From Flavobacteriales bacterium (GTDB taxonomy: Bacteria; Bacteroidota; Bacteroidia; Flavobacteriales_F; PHOS-HE28): DNA of 7,702 nucleotides. The notes beneath the pieces are model-generated. The model was not told the DNA's origin. It worked only from the letters and a program-made list of their open reading frames with translations, and made no database searches. This document shows positions 1 to 7,266 of the stretch, one piece after another. Positions within the stretch are counted from its first letter, which is position 1; every line of letters begins with the position of its first letter. The DNA is taken from assembly GCA_024640205.1 (NCBI GenBank), contig JAHEFL010000015.1:1-7702 (forward strand), written 5' to 3'. The translations under genes and the position numbers were made by a program.

Positions 1-577
1 TGCCGGATCGGGCTGATGCGATCGCCGGTGAACCTGGCGAGGAGAAGAATGACCGCCGATAAGAGGATGTAACGATCTCCGCCGCCCCTTTGCTCGCGCT
101 ATAGGGGTCGTGCCCCCCAAGGGGGTCCGTTTCGCGATAACCGTGCACCCATTCCTTGTTCTCGTAGCACTTGTCCGTGGTGACGATAACTGCAGCCTTT
201 ACGCTGGGTGTGCCCCGGATCGCCTCAAGGACATGTGCCGTGCCCATTACGTTCGTGTTGAACGTCTCTACCGGTGTGCGATAACTTTCGAGCACCACGG
301 CCTGGGCGGCCAGATGAAGAACCACCTCAGGTGACTCCTTCCTGAAGATGCGTGCCAAGCCTGCCAGGTCCCGGATGTCCTGGCGATGGTCGGTCATCCG
401 TTCACCGATCCCACTTTCCCTGAATACCCCCTTGCCGTCAATGGGGTCCAAGGCAACACCGATCACCTGTGCCCCGAGCTGTTCGAGCCAGATGCTCAAC
501 CACGCACCTTTGAACCCAGTGTGTCCCGTTACCAGAACGCGTTTGTTCCGGAATATGCTCAGGTCCTCTACTGCCAT
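1..577 (-). CDS. rfbG: CDP-glucose 4,6-dehydratase, N-terminal 192 codons (runs off left edge)
   Basis: This short-chain dehydrogenase/reductase converts CDP-D-glucose to CDP-4-keto-6-deoxy-D-glucose using bound NAD in the cytoplasm, the step after RfbF. Translating the minus strand from the ATG at 577-575 gives an N-terminus MAVEDLSIFRNKRVLVTG with the Rossmann glycine motif GHTGFKG at residues 18-24. The catalytic motifs follow: TTDKCYEN (Thr134, Lys136 region), then GGHDPYSASK with Tyr159 and Lys163 as the YxxxK pair. These are the family's signature positions. The frame stays open to base 2, so about half of a typical 350-360-residue protein is present and the C-terminal sugar-binding part lies outside the window. 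The start overlaps the end of rfbF by 10 bases, and no Shine-Dalgarno sequence is visible, so coupling to rfbF is likely. GDP-mannose or dTDP-glucose dehydratases share the fold, but the DKCYEN-x-EW region and the adjacent rfbF favour the CDP-glucose enzyme. Confidence 0.95.
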   Translation of the reverse strand, partial: MAVEDLSIFRNKRVLVTGHTGFKGAWLSIWLEQLGAQVIGVALDPIDGKGVFRESGIGERMTDHRQDIRDLAGLARIFRKESPEVVLHLAAQAVVLESYRTPVETFNTNVMGTAHVLEAIRGTPSVKAAVIVTTDKCYENKEWVHGYRETDPLGGHDPYSASKGAAEIVTSSYRRSFFSSPGSPAIASARSG

Positions 578-1347
578 ACCTTCCACTTGGCTTCCCCGCG
601 TTTCCAAAGTTCCTCCAAGGTGTTCTTGTCCCTGAGGGTGTCCATCGGCCTCCAGAATCCCTCGTGCTGGTATGTGTATAGCTCGCCATCAGAAGCCAGC
701 TTTTCCAGCGGTGCCCTTTCAAATATGGTGGTATCTCCTTCCGTGATGTAGTCGAGCACCTTGTTCTCACACACGAAATAACCTGCGTTGATCCAGGCAC
801 CGCTCTGTTTGGGTTTTTCCACGAAGCGACCCACCATGCCGTTCTCCTGAATATCCAGTGCGCCGAACCGTCCTTCCGGTTGCGATGATGTCATGGTGAT
901 GCTGCCTCCGTGTTTTTCATGGAAACGGACCAGTTCAGCAATGTTGATGTCAGAAACACCATCACCATAGGTCAGCATGAACGGTTCCCCTTCACCGATG
1001 TGGGGCTTCGCGCGCAGCACGCGTCCGCCGGTCATGGTGTCCAGTCCTGTATCCAGTAGTGTCACTTTCCAGGGTTCGCTGGGATTGCGTAGCACCTGCA
1101 TCTTGTTGTTCGCTAGGTCGAAGCTCACGTCAGCATGATGGAGGAAGTAGTTCGCGAAGTATTCCTTGATCACATGCCCCTTGTATCCGCAGAGAATGAT
1201 GAAATCATTGAAGCCATGATGGGCATAGGTCTTCATGATGTGCCACAGGATCGGTCGCCCGCCGATCTCGACCATGGGTTTGGGACGCAGCCCCGTCTCT
1301 TCGCTCAGGCGGGAGCCGTAGCCACCTGCTAGGATCAGCACTTTCAT
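568..1347 (-). CDS. rfbF: Glucose-1-phosphate cytidylyltransferase
   Basis: This enzyme makes CDP-D-glucose from glucose-1-phosphate and CTP, releasing pyrophosphate, and commits sugar to the CDP-deoxyhexose pathway. The 259-residue product is close to the usual length of about 257. It opens with the nucleotidyltransferase signature LAGGYGSRLSEETGLRPKP, with the signature Arg13 and Lys23. MVEIGGRPILWHIMK at 25-39 and CGYKGHVIKEYFANYF at 53-68 follow. The YGDGVSD metal/nucleotide loop is at 127-133, and the C-terminal region contains the GFWRPMDTLRDK motif. These segments are nearly diagnostic for RfbF rather than RfbA or GalU. The ATG at 1347 overlaps the TGA of the upstream glycosyltransferase as ATGA. 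The 3' end overlaps the start of rfbG by 10 bases in another frame. No Shine-Dalgarno sequence is visible, so translation probably depends on the upstream gene. Confidence 0.97.
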   Translation of the reverse strand: MKVLILAGGYGSRLSEETGLRPKPMVEIGGRPILWHIMKTYAHHGFNDFIILCGYKGHVIKEYFANYFLHHADVSFDLANNKMQVLRNPSEPWKVTLLDTGLDTMTGGRVLRAKPHIGEGEPFMLTYGDGVSDINIAELVRFHEKHGGSITMTSSQPEGRFGALDIQENGMVGRFVEKPKQSGAWINAGYFVCENKVLDYITEGDTTIFERAPLEKLASDGELYTYQHEGFWRPMDTLRDKNTLEELWKRGEAKWKVWQ

Positions 1348-2330
1348 GATACGGTGTTGTTCAGTACGTGGTGTGTGTTCAATGTGACCTTACCGAGGCC
1401 GAGGACATGTCGCCAGCCTGCGCGCGTTGTCGGGGCATACCTCAACAACAAGGCAGGCACCGCTCGTTTCTCCTTCCAACGCGCAGAAGTGCTGAACAAT
1501 ACGCCACCCAGTTTCCTGAAAAGGATGGCCCTTTCCTTGGGGTCAAGGGTAGGGGCGGATGCATCAAAGGTGACCAGATTCTCCAGCAGGTATTGGTGCA
1601 GCGTTGCCTTCGCCTTGTTCGCGGCTTCTTCGTTACCGGAGATCCCGCCGTTGCGATAAGAGGTCGTGCGGCGGGCTAGGAAATGGACCTTGGTCCTTGC
1701 TGCAACTTGCATCCAAAGGAGCAGGTCTTGGACATAGTGATCGCGACGTTCATCCATGACATGACCCTGGAGCAGATCTCTTCTGACCACGGCCGTGGAG
1801 TTATTGATGAAATTGCCCTGCACCAGTTTCATGAAGACACGACCACTGGAATAGTCGGCCCTCACCCCATCATAGCTTTCCTGTGCGACAGGCGACCCGT
1901 CCCGCGCAATGATCTCCACATCGGAATAAGACAGCCCATGATCCGGATGCGATTCCAGGAATGCCACTTGATCGGCCAGCTTATCGCGATCGGTCCAAAT
2001 GTCGTCAGAATCGCAGATCGCGAGATACTTCGCCGTGCATTGCCTGAGGCCTGCAGCAGTTCGGGCTGCGACCCCGATGTTGCGATCCCCTGGCAGGAAT
2101 AAGATCGATCCGGGATGCTGCTCAGCCAAACGCTCGCACACTTCCAGCGTACGGTCCGTCGATCCGTCCTCCGCGATCACTATGCGGACCGGAAAGGTCA
2201 CGCGCTGCCTGAGGATCCCATGGACCGCGGCCTCAATGAACGGGGCCACATTGTATGCAAGCATCAACACGTCCACCGCTATAGGCGAATTCCGCTCGTT
2301 CGCTGGATCCTGGATCTTTCCCGGGTTCAT
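1344..2330 (-). CDS. Family 2 glycosyltransferase
   Basis: This is a probable cytoplasmic, membrane-associated glycosyltransferase that adds one sugar to the growing lipid-linked repeat unit; donor and acceptor cannot be read from sequence. With the ATG at 2330 it has 328 residues. The GT-A fold is visible: VDVLMLAYN at 19-27, the nucleotide-binding AEDGSTDRT at 53-61, and the metal-binding DXD-type motif ICDSDDIW at 105-112. The acceptor-side segments GNFINNSTAVVRR (172-184) and HYVQDLLLW (198-206) follow, the latter probably carrying the catalytic acid/base Asp. The C-terminal 100 residues are not conserved enough to assign. I chose 2330 because it gives an ATGA overlap with the flippase stop, as at this gene's own 3' end. 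The alternative ATG at 2354 would add 8 residues and a 28-base overlap. Neither has a Shine-Dalgarno sequence. GT2 membership is firm; specificity is unknown. Confidence 0.92.
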   Translation of the reverse strand: MNPGKIQDPANERNSPIAVDVLMLAYNVAPFIEAAVHGILRQRVTFPVRIVIAEDGSTDRTLEVCERLAEQHPGSILFLPGDRNIGVAARTAAGLRQCTAKYLAICDSDDIWTDRDKLADQVAFLESHPDHGLSYSDVEIIARDGSPVAQESYDGVRADYSSGRVFMKLVQGNFINNSTAVVRRDLLQGHVMDERRDHYVQDLLLWMQVAARTKVHFLARRTTSYRNGGISGNEEAANKAKATLHQYLLENLVTFDASAPTLDPKERAILFRKLGGVLFSTSARWKEKRAVPALLLRYAPTTRAGWRHVLGLGKVTLNTHHVLNNTVS

Positions 2331-3793
2331 TTTCGTTCGCGTATCAGCCCCCATGTCCGCGGGAGAACGACGTTCCTAACAAGGTACCATTCGTGCGTAC
2401 CGGCGAGCAAGTGCATTCCCATGTAGGCTGACCCACCTGCGAGTGAGGCGACCACCAAAGCCCAGGTATGATGGGTGGACAGAGCCGCGTACAGCAGATG
2501 AACGATAGCGCCCGTCAGGAAACTGGTGATCAGCGTCGGCAGGATATCACGGATCTGCTCCAACAACGTGTATCCGAGAAGGATCTTGGAATAGAGCGCA
2601 TTGATCAAAAGGTTCACGTAGGACACGATCACTTCGCCGACCACGAGCCCGATCATTCCGAACTGAAGCCCAATGGCTATCGCAATACCGATGTTCACTT
2701 TTTTGACCACTTCCAGCTTCAAACTCAGGTCCGACCTGCCAAGAACGAGTAGCACATTCAGGTTCACCGATGAGATATGATGGGTGGCCCCTGCGATACA
2801 AAGCAGTTGCAGGTACGGGACCGAGGGTGCCCACTTCGCTCCAAGCAGCAATGCCACGATCGGTTCGGCCAGAACACCCAGCAGGGCGAGGACCGGCAGG
2901 ATCACGAACGAGCTCAATCGCAGGATCGTGCGGAACGCGCTCTTCAACCGTGGAAGGTCACCCTGGAGTTTTGACAACACCGGATAGCTCACCGTTTGAA
3001 TGGTGCGGAACAAGGTGTTTATGGCCATGTTCACGAATGCTGCTGCCTGGGTGTAAAATCCCAATGTTGCCGCTGCAAAATATTTGCCGATGACGAGTTT
3101 GTTGGCCTCGGTGAAGAACCTGTCCAGCAGCCCGGCCAATAGGATCTTCGAACCGAATCCGAACAATCTGCGGAAGGACTCCTTGCTGAATCGCATCGAT
3201 GGCGACCAGGGCGATAGTTTCCAAAGCAGCAGTGTATGAACGATGGCCATGATCAGGATCCGTGCAACAAGGGCCCAGACGCCTTGTCCTTGCAAAGCCA
3301 TGACCACGCCCACCACACCTGAAAGAACGATCGCCCCGAAGCGGGCCATTGCCTGGGTCCTGAAATCCACCTTGTGGCTCAGGGTCGAGGTTTGCACGAT
3401 CGCAAGTGCCCCCACGATGAGGTTGAGCCCCATCACCCGGATCACCGCCGTCAGCAGCGGCTCCTCAAAAAAGGAGGAAATGAGCGGAGCGAAAAGGTAG
3501 AGGGCCCCATACAGGACTAAGGAACTGACGAGGTTGAAGATGAAGGTGGTGGAGCGATCGATCTCGCTGATCTCCTTTTCCCTGATCAGTGCCGTGGAGA
3601 ACCCGCTCTCCACGAAAACCGAGGACATCTCGAAGAAGATCATGGCCATCGCCACGATGCCGAAATCCTCAGGGAACAAGAGGCGTGCAAGAAGTACGGT
3701 GATCAGGAAATTGACCGCGCTTCCCCCCAACTTATCCAGGGAGACCCAGATCATTCCGCTCAGGGAACGGTCGATCAGCGAGCGTTCCGTCAT
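2327..3793 (-). CDS. Polysaccharide flippase, WzxC-like (MOP superfamily)
   Basis: This inner-membrane protein probably flips undecaprenyl-linked repeat units from the cytoplasmic to the periplasmic face. It has 488 residues, typical of the Polysacc_synt family, and is hydrophobic throughout with about 12-14 membrane segments separated by short basic loops. The N-terminal stretch SLSGMIWVSLDKLGGSAVNF followed by ARLLFPEDFGIVAMAMIFFE is characteristic of the WzxC/TuaB branch. The start is decided by the ribosome site: AAGGAG at 3806-3801 lies 7 bases from the ATG at 3793, but only 1 base from the GTG at 3799, which would add two residues. A 78-base gap separates it from wzc, and its TGA overlaps the ATG of the glycosyltransferase. 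Transport of a different lipid-linked glycan is possible, but the setting between wzc and sugar-transfer genes supports export of this polymer's repeat unit. Confidence 0.93.
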   Translation of the reverse strand: MTERSLIDRSLSGMIWVSLDKLGGSAVNFLITVLLARLLFPEDFGIVAMAMIFFEMSSVFVESGFSTALIREKEISEIDRSTTFIFNLVSSLVLYGALYLFAPLISSFFEEPLLTAVIRVMGLNLIVGALAIVQTSTLSHKVDFRTQAMARFGAIVLSGVVGVVMALQGQGVWALVARILIMAIVHTLLLWKLSPWSPSMRFSKESFRRLFGFGSKILLAGLLDRFFTEANKLVIGKYFAAATLGFYTQAAAFVNMAINTLFRTIQTVSYPVLSKLQGDLPRLKSAFRTILRLSSFVILPVLALLGVLAEPIVALLLGAKWAPSVPYLQLLCIAGATHHISSVNLNVLLVLGRSDLSLKLEVVKKVNIGIAIAIGLQFGMIGLVVGEVIVSYVNLLINALYSKILLGYTLLEQIRDILPTLITSFLTGAIVHLLYAALSTHHTWALVVASLAGGSAYMGMHLLAGTHEWYLVRNVVLPRTWGLIRERK

Positions 3794-3871
3794 ATGCACA
3801 CTCCTTGACTTATCCTATGGTGGACGGGCGTTATCACGGTCACCAAGGCCACTTCAAAGGATCGATGGACC
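3794..3871 (-). other. Intergenic gap between wzc and the flippase gene
   Basis: This 78-base gap is the only real gap inside the operon. Apart from the Shine-Dalgarno sequence at its 3' end, I see no match to the Bacteroidota -7 box and no strong terminator hairpin with a T tract, so read-through from wzc is the simplest reading. Confidence 0.5.
3801..3806 (-). promoter_or_regulatory. Shine-Dalgarno sequence of the flippase gene
   Basis: On the minus strand AAGGAG stands 7 bases before the ATG at 3793. It is the only strong ribosome-binding site at a confident start in the window, and it serves the only internal gene not overlapping its upstream neighbour. It decides for the ATG at 3793 over the GTG at 3799. 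Confidence 0.75.
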
Positions 3872-6235
3872 TTAAGCACGTGAGGAGCCATTACCGATTC
3901 TGTTGCGCAACCGCCCCCACCAGCCCTTCAGCCCTTTGTGTTCCACCTCTTCCGCGAAATAGCCGTAACCGTATCCGCCATAAGAGCTTGCCCCATCAAA
4001 GCGAACGCCGTTCAGCACGATGAAAGGTTTGGGCAATTTGTTCCGTTCGCGGATCTCTTCGATCACTTTCAGTTGCGGAAGATGGGTGTACCCGGATCGG
4101 ACCACATATAGAGTCGCTTGCGGAAGATCGCTCATTTGAAGAGCATCCGCCACCATACCCACGGGCGGGGAATCAAGGATGATGAAATCATAGGTTTTCC
4201 GCAACTCGGTGATCAAGGTCCGGAGGCGTTTGGACAGGATCAATTCCCCGGGGTTCGGTGGGATCGGCCCACTGAGGATCACATCAAGACCAGGGTGGAA
4301 TCCGCTTTTGACTATAATGTCCTTTGTTCCCACGGTCGGGTCGACCAGGTAGTTCACGACCCCGTAATCCCTTTGGGTCAGGCCGAAATAGCGCTCCTGT
4401 TTAGGCCTTCGCAGGTCCAGTTCCAGAATAAGGACCTTCTTGCCTGTCAACGCGATGGTCATCCCCAGGTTCATCGATATAAAGGACTTCCCTTCACCGG
4501 AGAAGGAGGATGTAATGAGCAATACATTGAGATCCTCGCCCGGGGTGAGATACATCAGGTCCGCACGCAGGAGACGGAACATTTCCGTCACGACAGAATT
4601 GGTCTTCTCCTGCACTACCATACTGCTCTTATCCCTGCTCGTTGCGATCGACCCCAACACCGGGACCGAAGTCACCTTGGCGATGCTTGCCGCATCCTCC
4701 ACTTTGTCATTCAGGTGATCCATCAGCATGATGACCCCACCGGGTACAGCCAATCCCAGGAACATGGCGATCAACCAGATCTGACCTCTTTTGGGACTGA
4801 CCGGAACCTCAGGAACACCTGCAGGTTCAACGACCGATCCGGTGGAGGTGGTGATCGCCATGCTGATGGCTGATTCCTCCCGTTTCTGCAGGAGGTAGAG
4901 ATACAGGTTCTCGACCACCACTTTCCGACGTTCCTTTTCCACCAGCTTCCGCTCCCGTCGGGGCAGGCTCCGTGTCCGGCTACCGAGGATGCCTTTCTGC
5001 TCGCGACTGGCCTGCAACTTGAACTGCAGTTCCTGTTCAATGGAACCGAGGTTGTCGATGATGGACTTCCGCAGATTGTCGATCTGCTTGGCAAGCAATT
5101 GCAGCTCAGGGTGATCCGGCCCCAACTTCCGTTCCTGTTGTTCGAACTGTGAGATCAGCTTGTTGAAACTCTGCAGTTCGTTGCTCAACGTCACACTATT
5201 GATGCTGAGGTTCGTGGGCACCAATTCCCTGCTGCGGATGTTCTTTATCAGCACATCGCGGATCGAGGACATCACGTCCAACTGTACCTCCAGGTCCGAG
5301 ATCGTATGGTCGTAGGCGGCCATCTCGGACATCAAGAGACTTCCTTCGGCACTCAACTCCACCGTAACGCTGCCGCTTTTGAACTCCTCCACGTCCATCT
5401 CCACTTCTGAAAGCTCTTCGGATATCATCTCCAAACGTTCGTTGATCAAACGTATCGCCCCCTCATAGCCCTTGTTCTTCTCATCGATCGAGTGTTTGTT
5501 ATAGGCTTCGATCAGTCCCATCAGTACGTCATGAGCACGTTGTGGGGATGGGTCCTTCAGGTTCAGGACCAGGGTGCTCGATTCCTCACCAGCGACGGCC
5601 ACCTCCAGTTTTTCATGAAAGAAGCCCACCATTTCCTGAACGGAGAGCGCCATCACGATGATCTCATCACCAGGCTTCAGATCCGGGGAACTCCATAGTA
5701 TCAGAGTCCCTTCCGGTAATTCCAGTTGGCCACCGAATTCCCCCTTGTATTGCTCATCATCCACAGTGAATCGATAGCCACCTTCCTCATCGGCCACTAC
5801 GACACCCGTCACGCGACTGCTCGGTTTCTTGCCTGTCCAATCGAGCACCCGTACCGGTGGTTCCACATAGATCTCCTCCAGGATGGGTCCTTCACTTTTG
5901 AAATAGCGGTATTGCAGGTTATTGTTGAAGACCACATCCGTCATCAATGGGGAAGAGAGGAGCACGAGCACTTCGTTCTCCATGTTCTTGATCTTCTTTC
6001 CCAGACCAAGCTCGGCGAAGAGGATATCCTCCCCGTAGCTCTTTTCATCCTTGATGAGGACCTGGGCCTCCACCTGGTACATGGGTGGCGTGAACCGCAG
6101 GTAGAAGTAGGCGACAACAATGGCAAGGGAAAGGCAGATGGCAAAGAGGTACCAATGCCGCATGACCGTGTTCCACAGGATCTTGAGTTCGGAGCCTGTA
6201 TGGGCCCTCGTATCAGTATTGGCTAAGCTGCTCAA
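3872..6235 (-). CDS. wzc: Polysaccharide co-polymerase with fused BY-type tyrosine autokinase
   Basis: This inner-membrane protein sets polymer length and, through cycles of autophosphorylation, couples synthesis to export by the Wza channel. The 787 residues show a short cytoplasmic N-terminus, a membrane helix at about 29-46, and a long periplasmic Wzz/GumC-type domain. Predicted coiled-coil stretches lie at about 256-330 and 355-455. A proline-rich turn (PEVPVSPKR, 475-483) precedes the second helix at about 486-505. The cytoplasmic kinase has the E-rich TEMFRLLRADL segment (550-560), Walker A SGEGKS (579-584), Walker A' LILELDLRRP (602-611) and Walker B FIILDSPP (684-691). The tail has a tyrosine cluster at 752, 755, 757 and 759, the likely autophosphorylation sites. 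The start is a TTG at 6235 that overlaps the wza stop as TTGA. The first ATG in frame (codon 25, position 6163) would remove the conserved segment just before helix 1. No Wzb-type phosphatase is in the window. Confidence 0.95.
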   Translation of the reverse strand: MSSLANTDTRAHTGSELKILWNTVMRHWYLFAICLSLAIVVAYFYLRFTPPMYQVEAQVLIKDEKSYGEDILFAELGLGKKIKNMENEVLVLLSSPLMTDVVFNNNLQYRYFKSEGPILEEIYVEPPVRVLDWTGKKPSSRVTGVVVADEEGGYRFTVDDEQYKGEFGGQLELPEGTLILWSSPDLKPGDEIIVMALSVQEMVGFFHEKLEVAVAGEESSTLVLNLKDPSPQRAHDVLMGLIEAYNKHSIDEKNKGYEGAIRLINERLEMISEELSEVEMDVEEFKSGSVTVELSAEGSLLMSEMAAYDHTISDLEVQLDVMSSIRDVLIKNIRSRELVPTNLSINSVTLSNELQSFNKLISQFEQQERKLGPDHPELQLLAKQIDNLRKSIIDNLGSIEQELQFKLQASREQKGILGSRTRSLPRRERKLVEKERRKVVVENLYLYLLQKREESAISMAITTSTGSVVEPAGVPEVPVSPKRGQIWLIAMFLGLAVPGGVIMLMDHLNDKVEDAASIAKVTSVPVLGSIATSRDKSSMVVQEKTNSVVTEMFRLLRADLMYLTPGEDLNVLLITSSFSGEGKSFISMNLGMTIALTGKKVLILELDLRRPKQERYFGLTQRDYGVVNYLVDPTVGTKDIIVKSGFHPGLDVILSGPIPPNPGELILSKRLRTLITELRKTYDFIILDSPPVGMVADALQMSDLPQATLYVVRSGYTHLPQLKVIEEIRERNKLPKPFIVLNGVRFDGASSYGGYGYGYFAEEVEHKGLKGWWGRLRNRIGNGSSRA

Positions 6236-7032
6236 CGGGTGGAAAGGAATATGGTGGCGAAGCTCAGAAGGGCAACGATGATCACGGAATAGCGTTCCAC
6301 GAAATCACCCTGCGTAGCATACTTCTTTGCTTTCAATGGTTCGATGTACACGATGTCGTTCGGACTCAGGTAGAAGTACGGGGAATAGAACATGCTGCCC
6401 ACCTGCGTGTTCACCCGTGTGAACTCGCGGATACCTTCCCTTTCCCTTATCACAAGGACCGTGCTCCGGTCCGCGTAAGGGGTGAAGTCACCCGCCATGG
6501 CGATGGCTTCCAGCAAGGTCAATCGTTCGTTCGGTATGATGTAGGTGCTTGGCCTGAACACCTCCCCCAGCAGAGTGACCCTGAAGTTCATGAACCGGAG
6601 CTGCACGGAAGTGTTCAGGATGAACTTGTCCAAGCGTTCCGTGATCTCCTCGCGTAACTGGTTGAGTGACTTTCCTTTTGCGTGGACCTTTCCGATGAAT
6701 GGCAGGTAGATGTTGCCGTCCGAATCAACGCGATATCCCTCCTGTATACCCATGGCTCCCTCCCCGGATGCAGCGCCAGTGGCCGTTCCGGTCGTCGGTG
6801 AGGCGAATCGCTGTTGCTGGAATACCAGCACCGTGCTCGGGTCGTTGCTGGTGACCTGGATACCGATTATGTCCAAGGGCATGATCCTCAGTTCGGGGAT
6901 GGAGTCCGCGTACATTTTTTCGGTACCGATGTCCGAGAGCATCACCATCTCGTGCAGCTTCACGCTGCCGCAACCATTGAGTATCAAAGCGGCGGTGCAA
7001 ACGCCCATCGCATACAGAATTCGCTTCTTCAT
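6232..7032 (-). CDS. wza: Wza-type polysaccharide export outer-membrane lipoprotein
   Basis: This protein forms the outer-membrane and periplasmic channel for the polymer and works with the Wzc homologue encoded next to it. The 266-residue precursor starts MKKRILYAMGVCTAALILNGC, a lipoprotein signal with lipobox LNGC and acylated Cys21. A Poly_export domain covers about 45-145, including GYRVDSDGNIYLPFIGKV (99-116), and is interrupted by a Gly/Ala/Thr-rich loop at 78-95. A SLBB domain follows at about 149-215, beginning FRVTLLGEVFRPSTYIIP. The C-terminus has a hydrophobic segment at about 248-263. It is much shorter than E. coli Wza (about 380 residues) because it has one SLBB domain, as is common in Bacteroidota. 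No Shine-Dalgarno sequence precedes the ATG. It is the first firm gene of the operon, and its TGA overlaps the wzc TTG. Confidence 0.95.
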   Translation of the reverse strand: MKKRILYAMGVCTAALILNGCGSVKLHEMVMLSDIGTEKMYADSIPELRIMPLDIIGIQVTSNDPSTVLVFQQQRFASPTTGTATGAASGEGAMGIQEGYRVDSDGNIYLPFIGKVHAKGKSLNQLREEITERLDKFILNTSVQLRFMNFRVTLLGEVFRPSTYIIPNERLTLLEAIAMAGDFTPYADRSTVLVIREREGIREFTRVNTQVGSMFYSPYFYLSPNDIVYIEPLKAKKYATQGDFVERYSVIIVALLSFATIFLSTR

Positions 7033-7154
7033 TCCGGGTTCAGCGTACCTCGCAAGGGTTGGTCGTTCCGGCAGGGACCGGTTGAAAGGGTGTGTTCAAG
7101 GTGGCTCCAATAGAGAACATCCATGGCTGGCACGGATCTCCTTGCTCCGGCCAT
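7029..7154 (-). other. Possible 41-codon leader ORF overlapping the wza start
   Basis: On the minus strand an ORF opens at the ATG at 7154-7152, about 18 bases after the estimated transcription start. It runs 41 codons and ends in a TGA that overlaps the wza ATG as ATGA. An AAGGAG at 7143-7138 lies inside it, 4 bases before an in-frame GTG (7133) and 13 before an in-frame ATG (7124), so a shorter version is possible. The predicted peptide (starts MAGARRSVPAMDVLYW) has no recognisable motif. It could act as a translational-coupling leader or be a chance ORF; I cannot decide from one sequence. Confidence 0.25.
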
Positions 7155-7177
7155 ACGCCTATTGGTCGTTGGGCCGA

Positions 7178-7207
7178 CAAAGGTAGTTCGCAATGAAAAT
7201 AAAGGAA
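7178..7207 (-). promoter_or_regulatory. Candidate promoter of the polysaccharide operon
   Basis: The minus strand carries TACCTTTG at 7185-7178, an exact match to the Bacteroidota primary-sigma -7 consensus TAnnTTTG. A TTC at 7207-7205, one mismatch from the TTG -33 element, stands 19 bases upstream. Transcription would begin near 7172, giving a leader of about 140 bases before wza. The stretch just upstream is locally AT-rich. The call relies on a short consensus, so it is moderate. Confidence 0.55.
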
Positions 7208-7266
7208 AGTCCTCATGCTTGGAACCCGCTGTATACGGGGCTTTCGTAGTACTAGTTACGTGTTCT

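Noticed and set aside
438..800. Minus-strand ORF of 120 codons overlapping rfbF and rfbG
   Set aside because: It is an out-of-frame shadow; both rfbF and rfbG have clear family motifs across this stretch in other frames.
4118..4873. Long plus-strand ORF of 251 codons opposite wzc
   Set aside because: It lies entirely antisense to the kinase and second membrane helix of wzc, whose motifs are unmistakable. Its product is rich in His, Gln, Asp and Arg, as expected for the complement of a real gene.
5726..6226. Plus-strand ORF of 166 codons opposite the wzc 5' end
   Set aside because: It is a shadow of the first part of wzc, with no recognisable domain, and no independent promoter or ribosome site was seen.
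7062..7083. CCGG pair around a short loop in the wza leader as a possible terminator or attenuator
   Set aside because: The stem is only 4 base pairs and no T tract follows, so it does not qualify as a terminator.
7043..7120. Second small minus-strand ORF in the wza leader (26 codons, starts MFSIGATLNTPF)
   Set aside because: It looks protein-like in part, but its ATG is 17 bases from the AAGGAG and it ends before wza without overlap, so there is less support than for the longer leader ORF.
6710..7186. Plus-strand ORF crossing wza and its leader
   Set aside because: It is antisense to the wza signal peptide and Poly_export domain; composition and context show no sign of a real protein.
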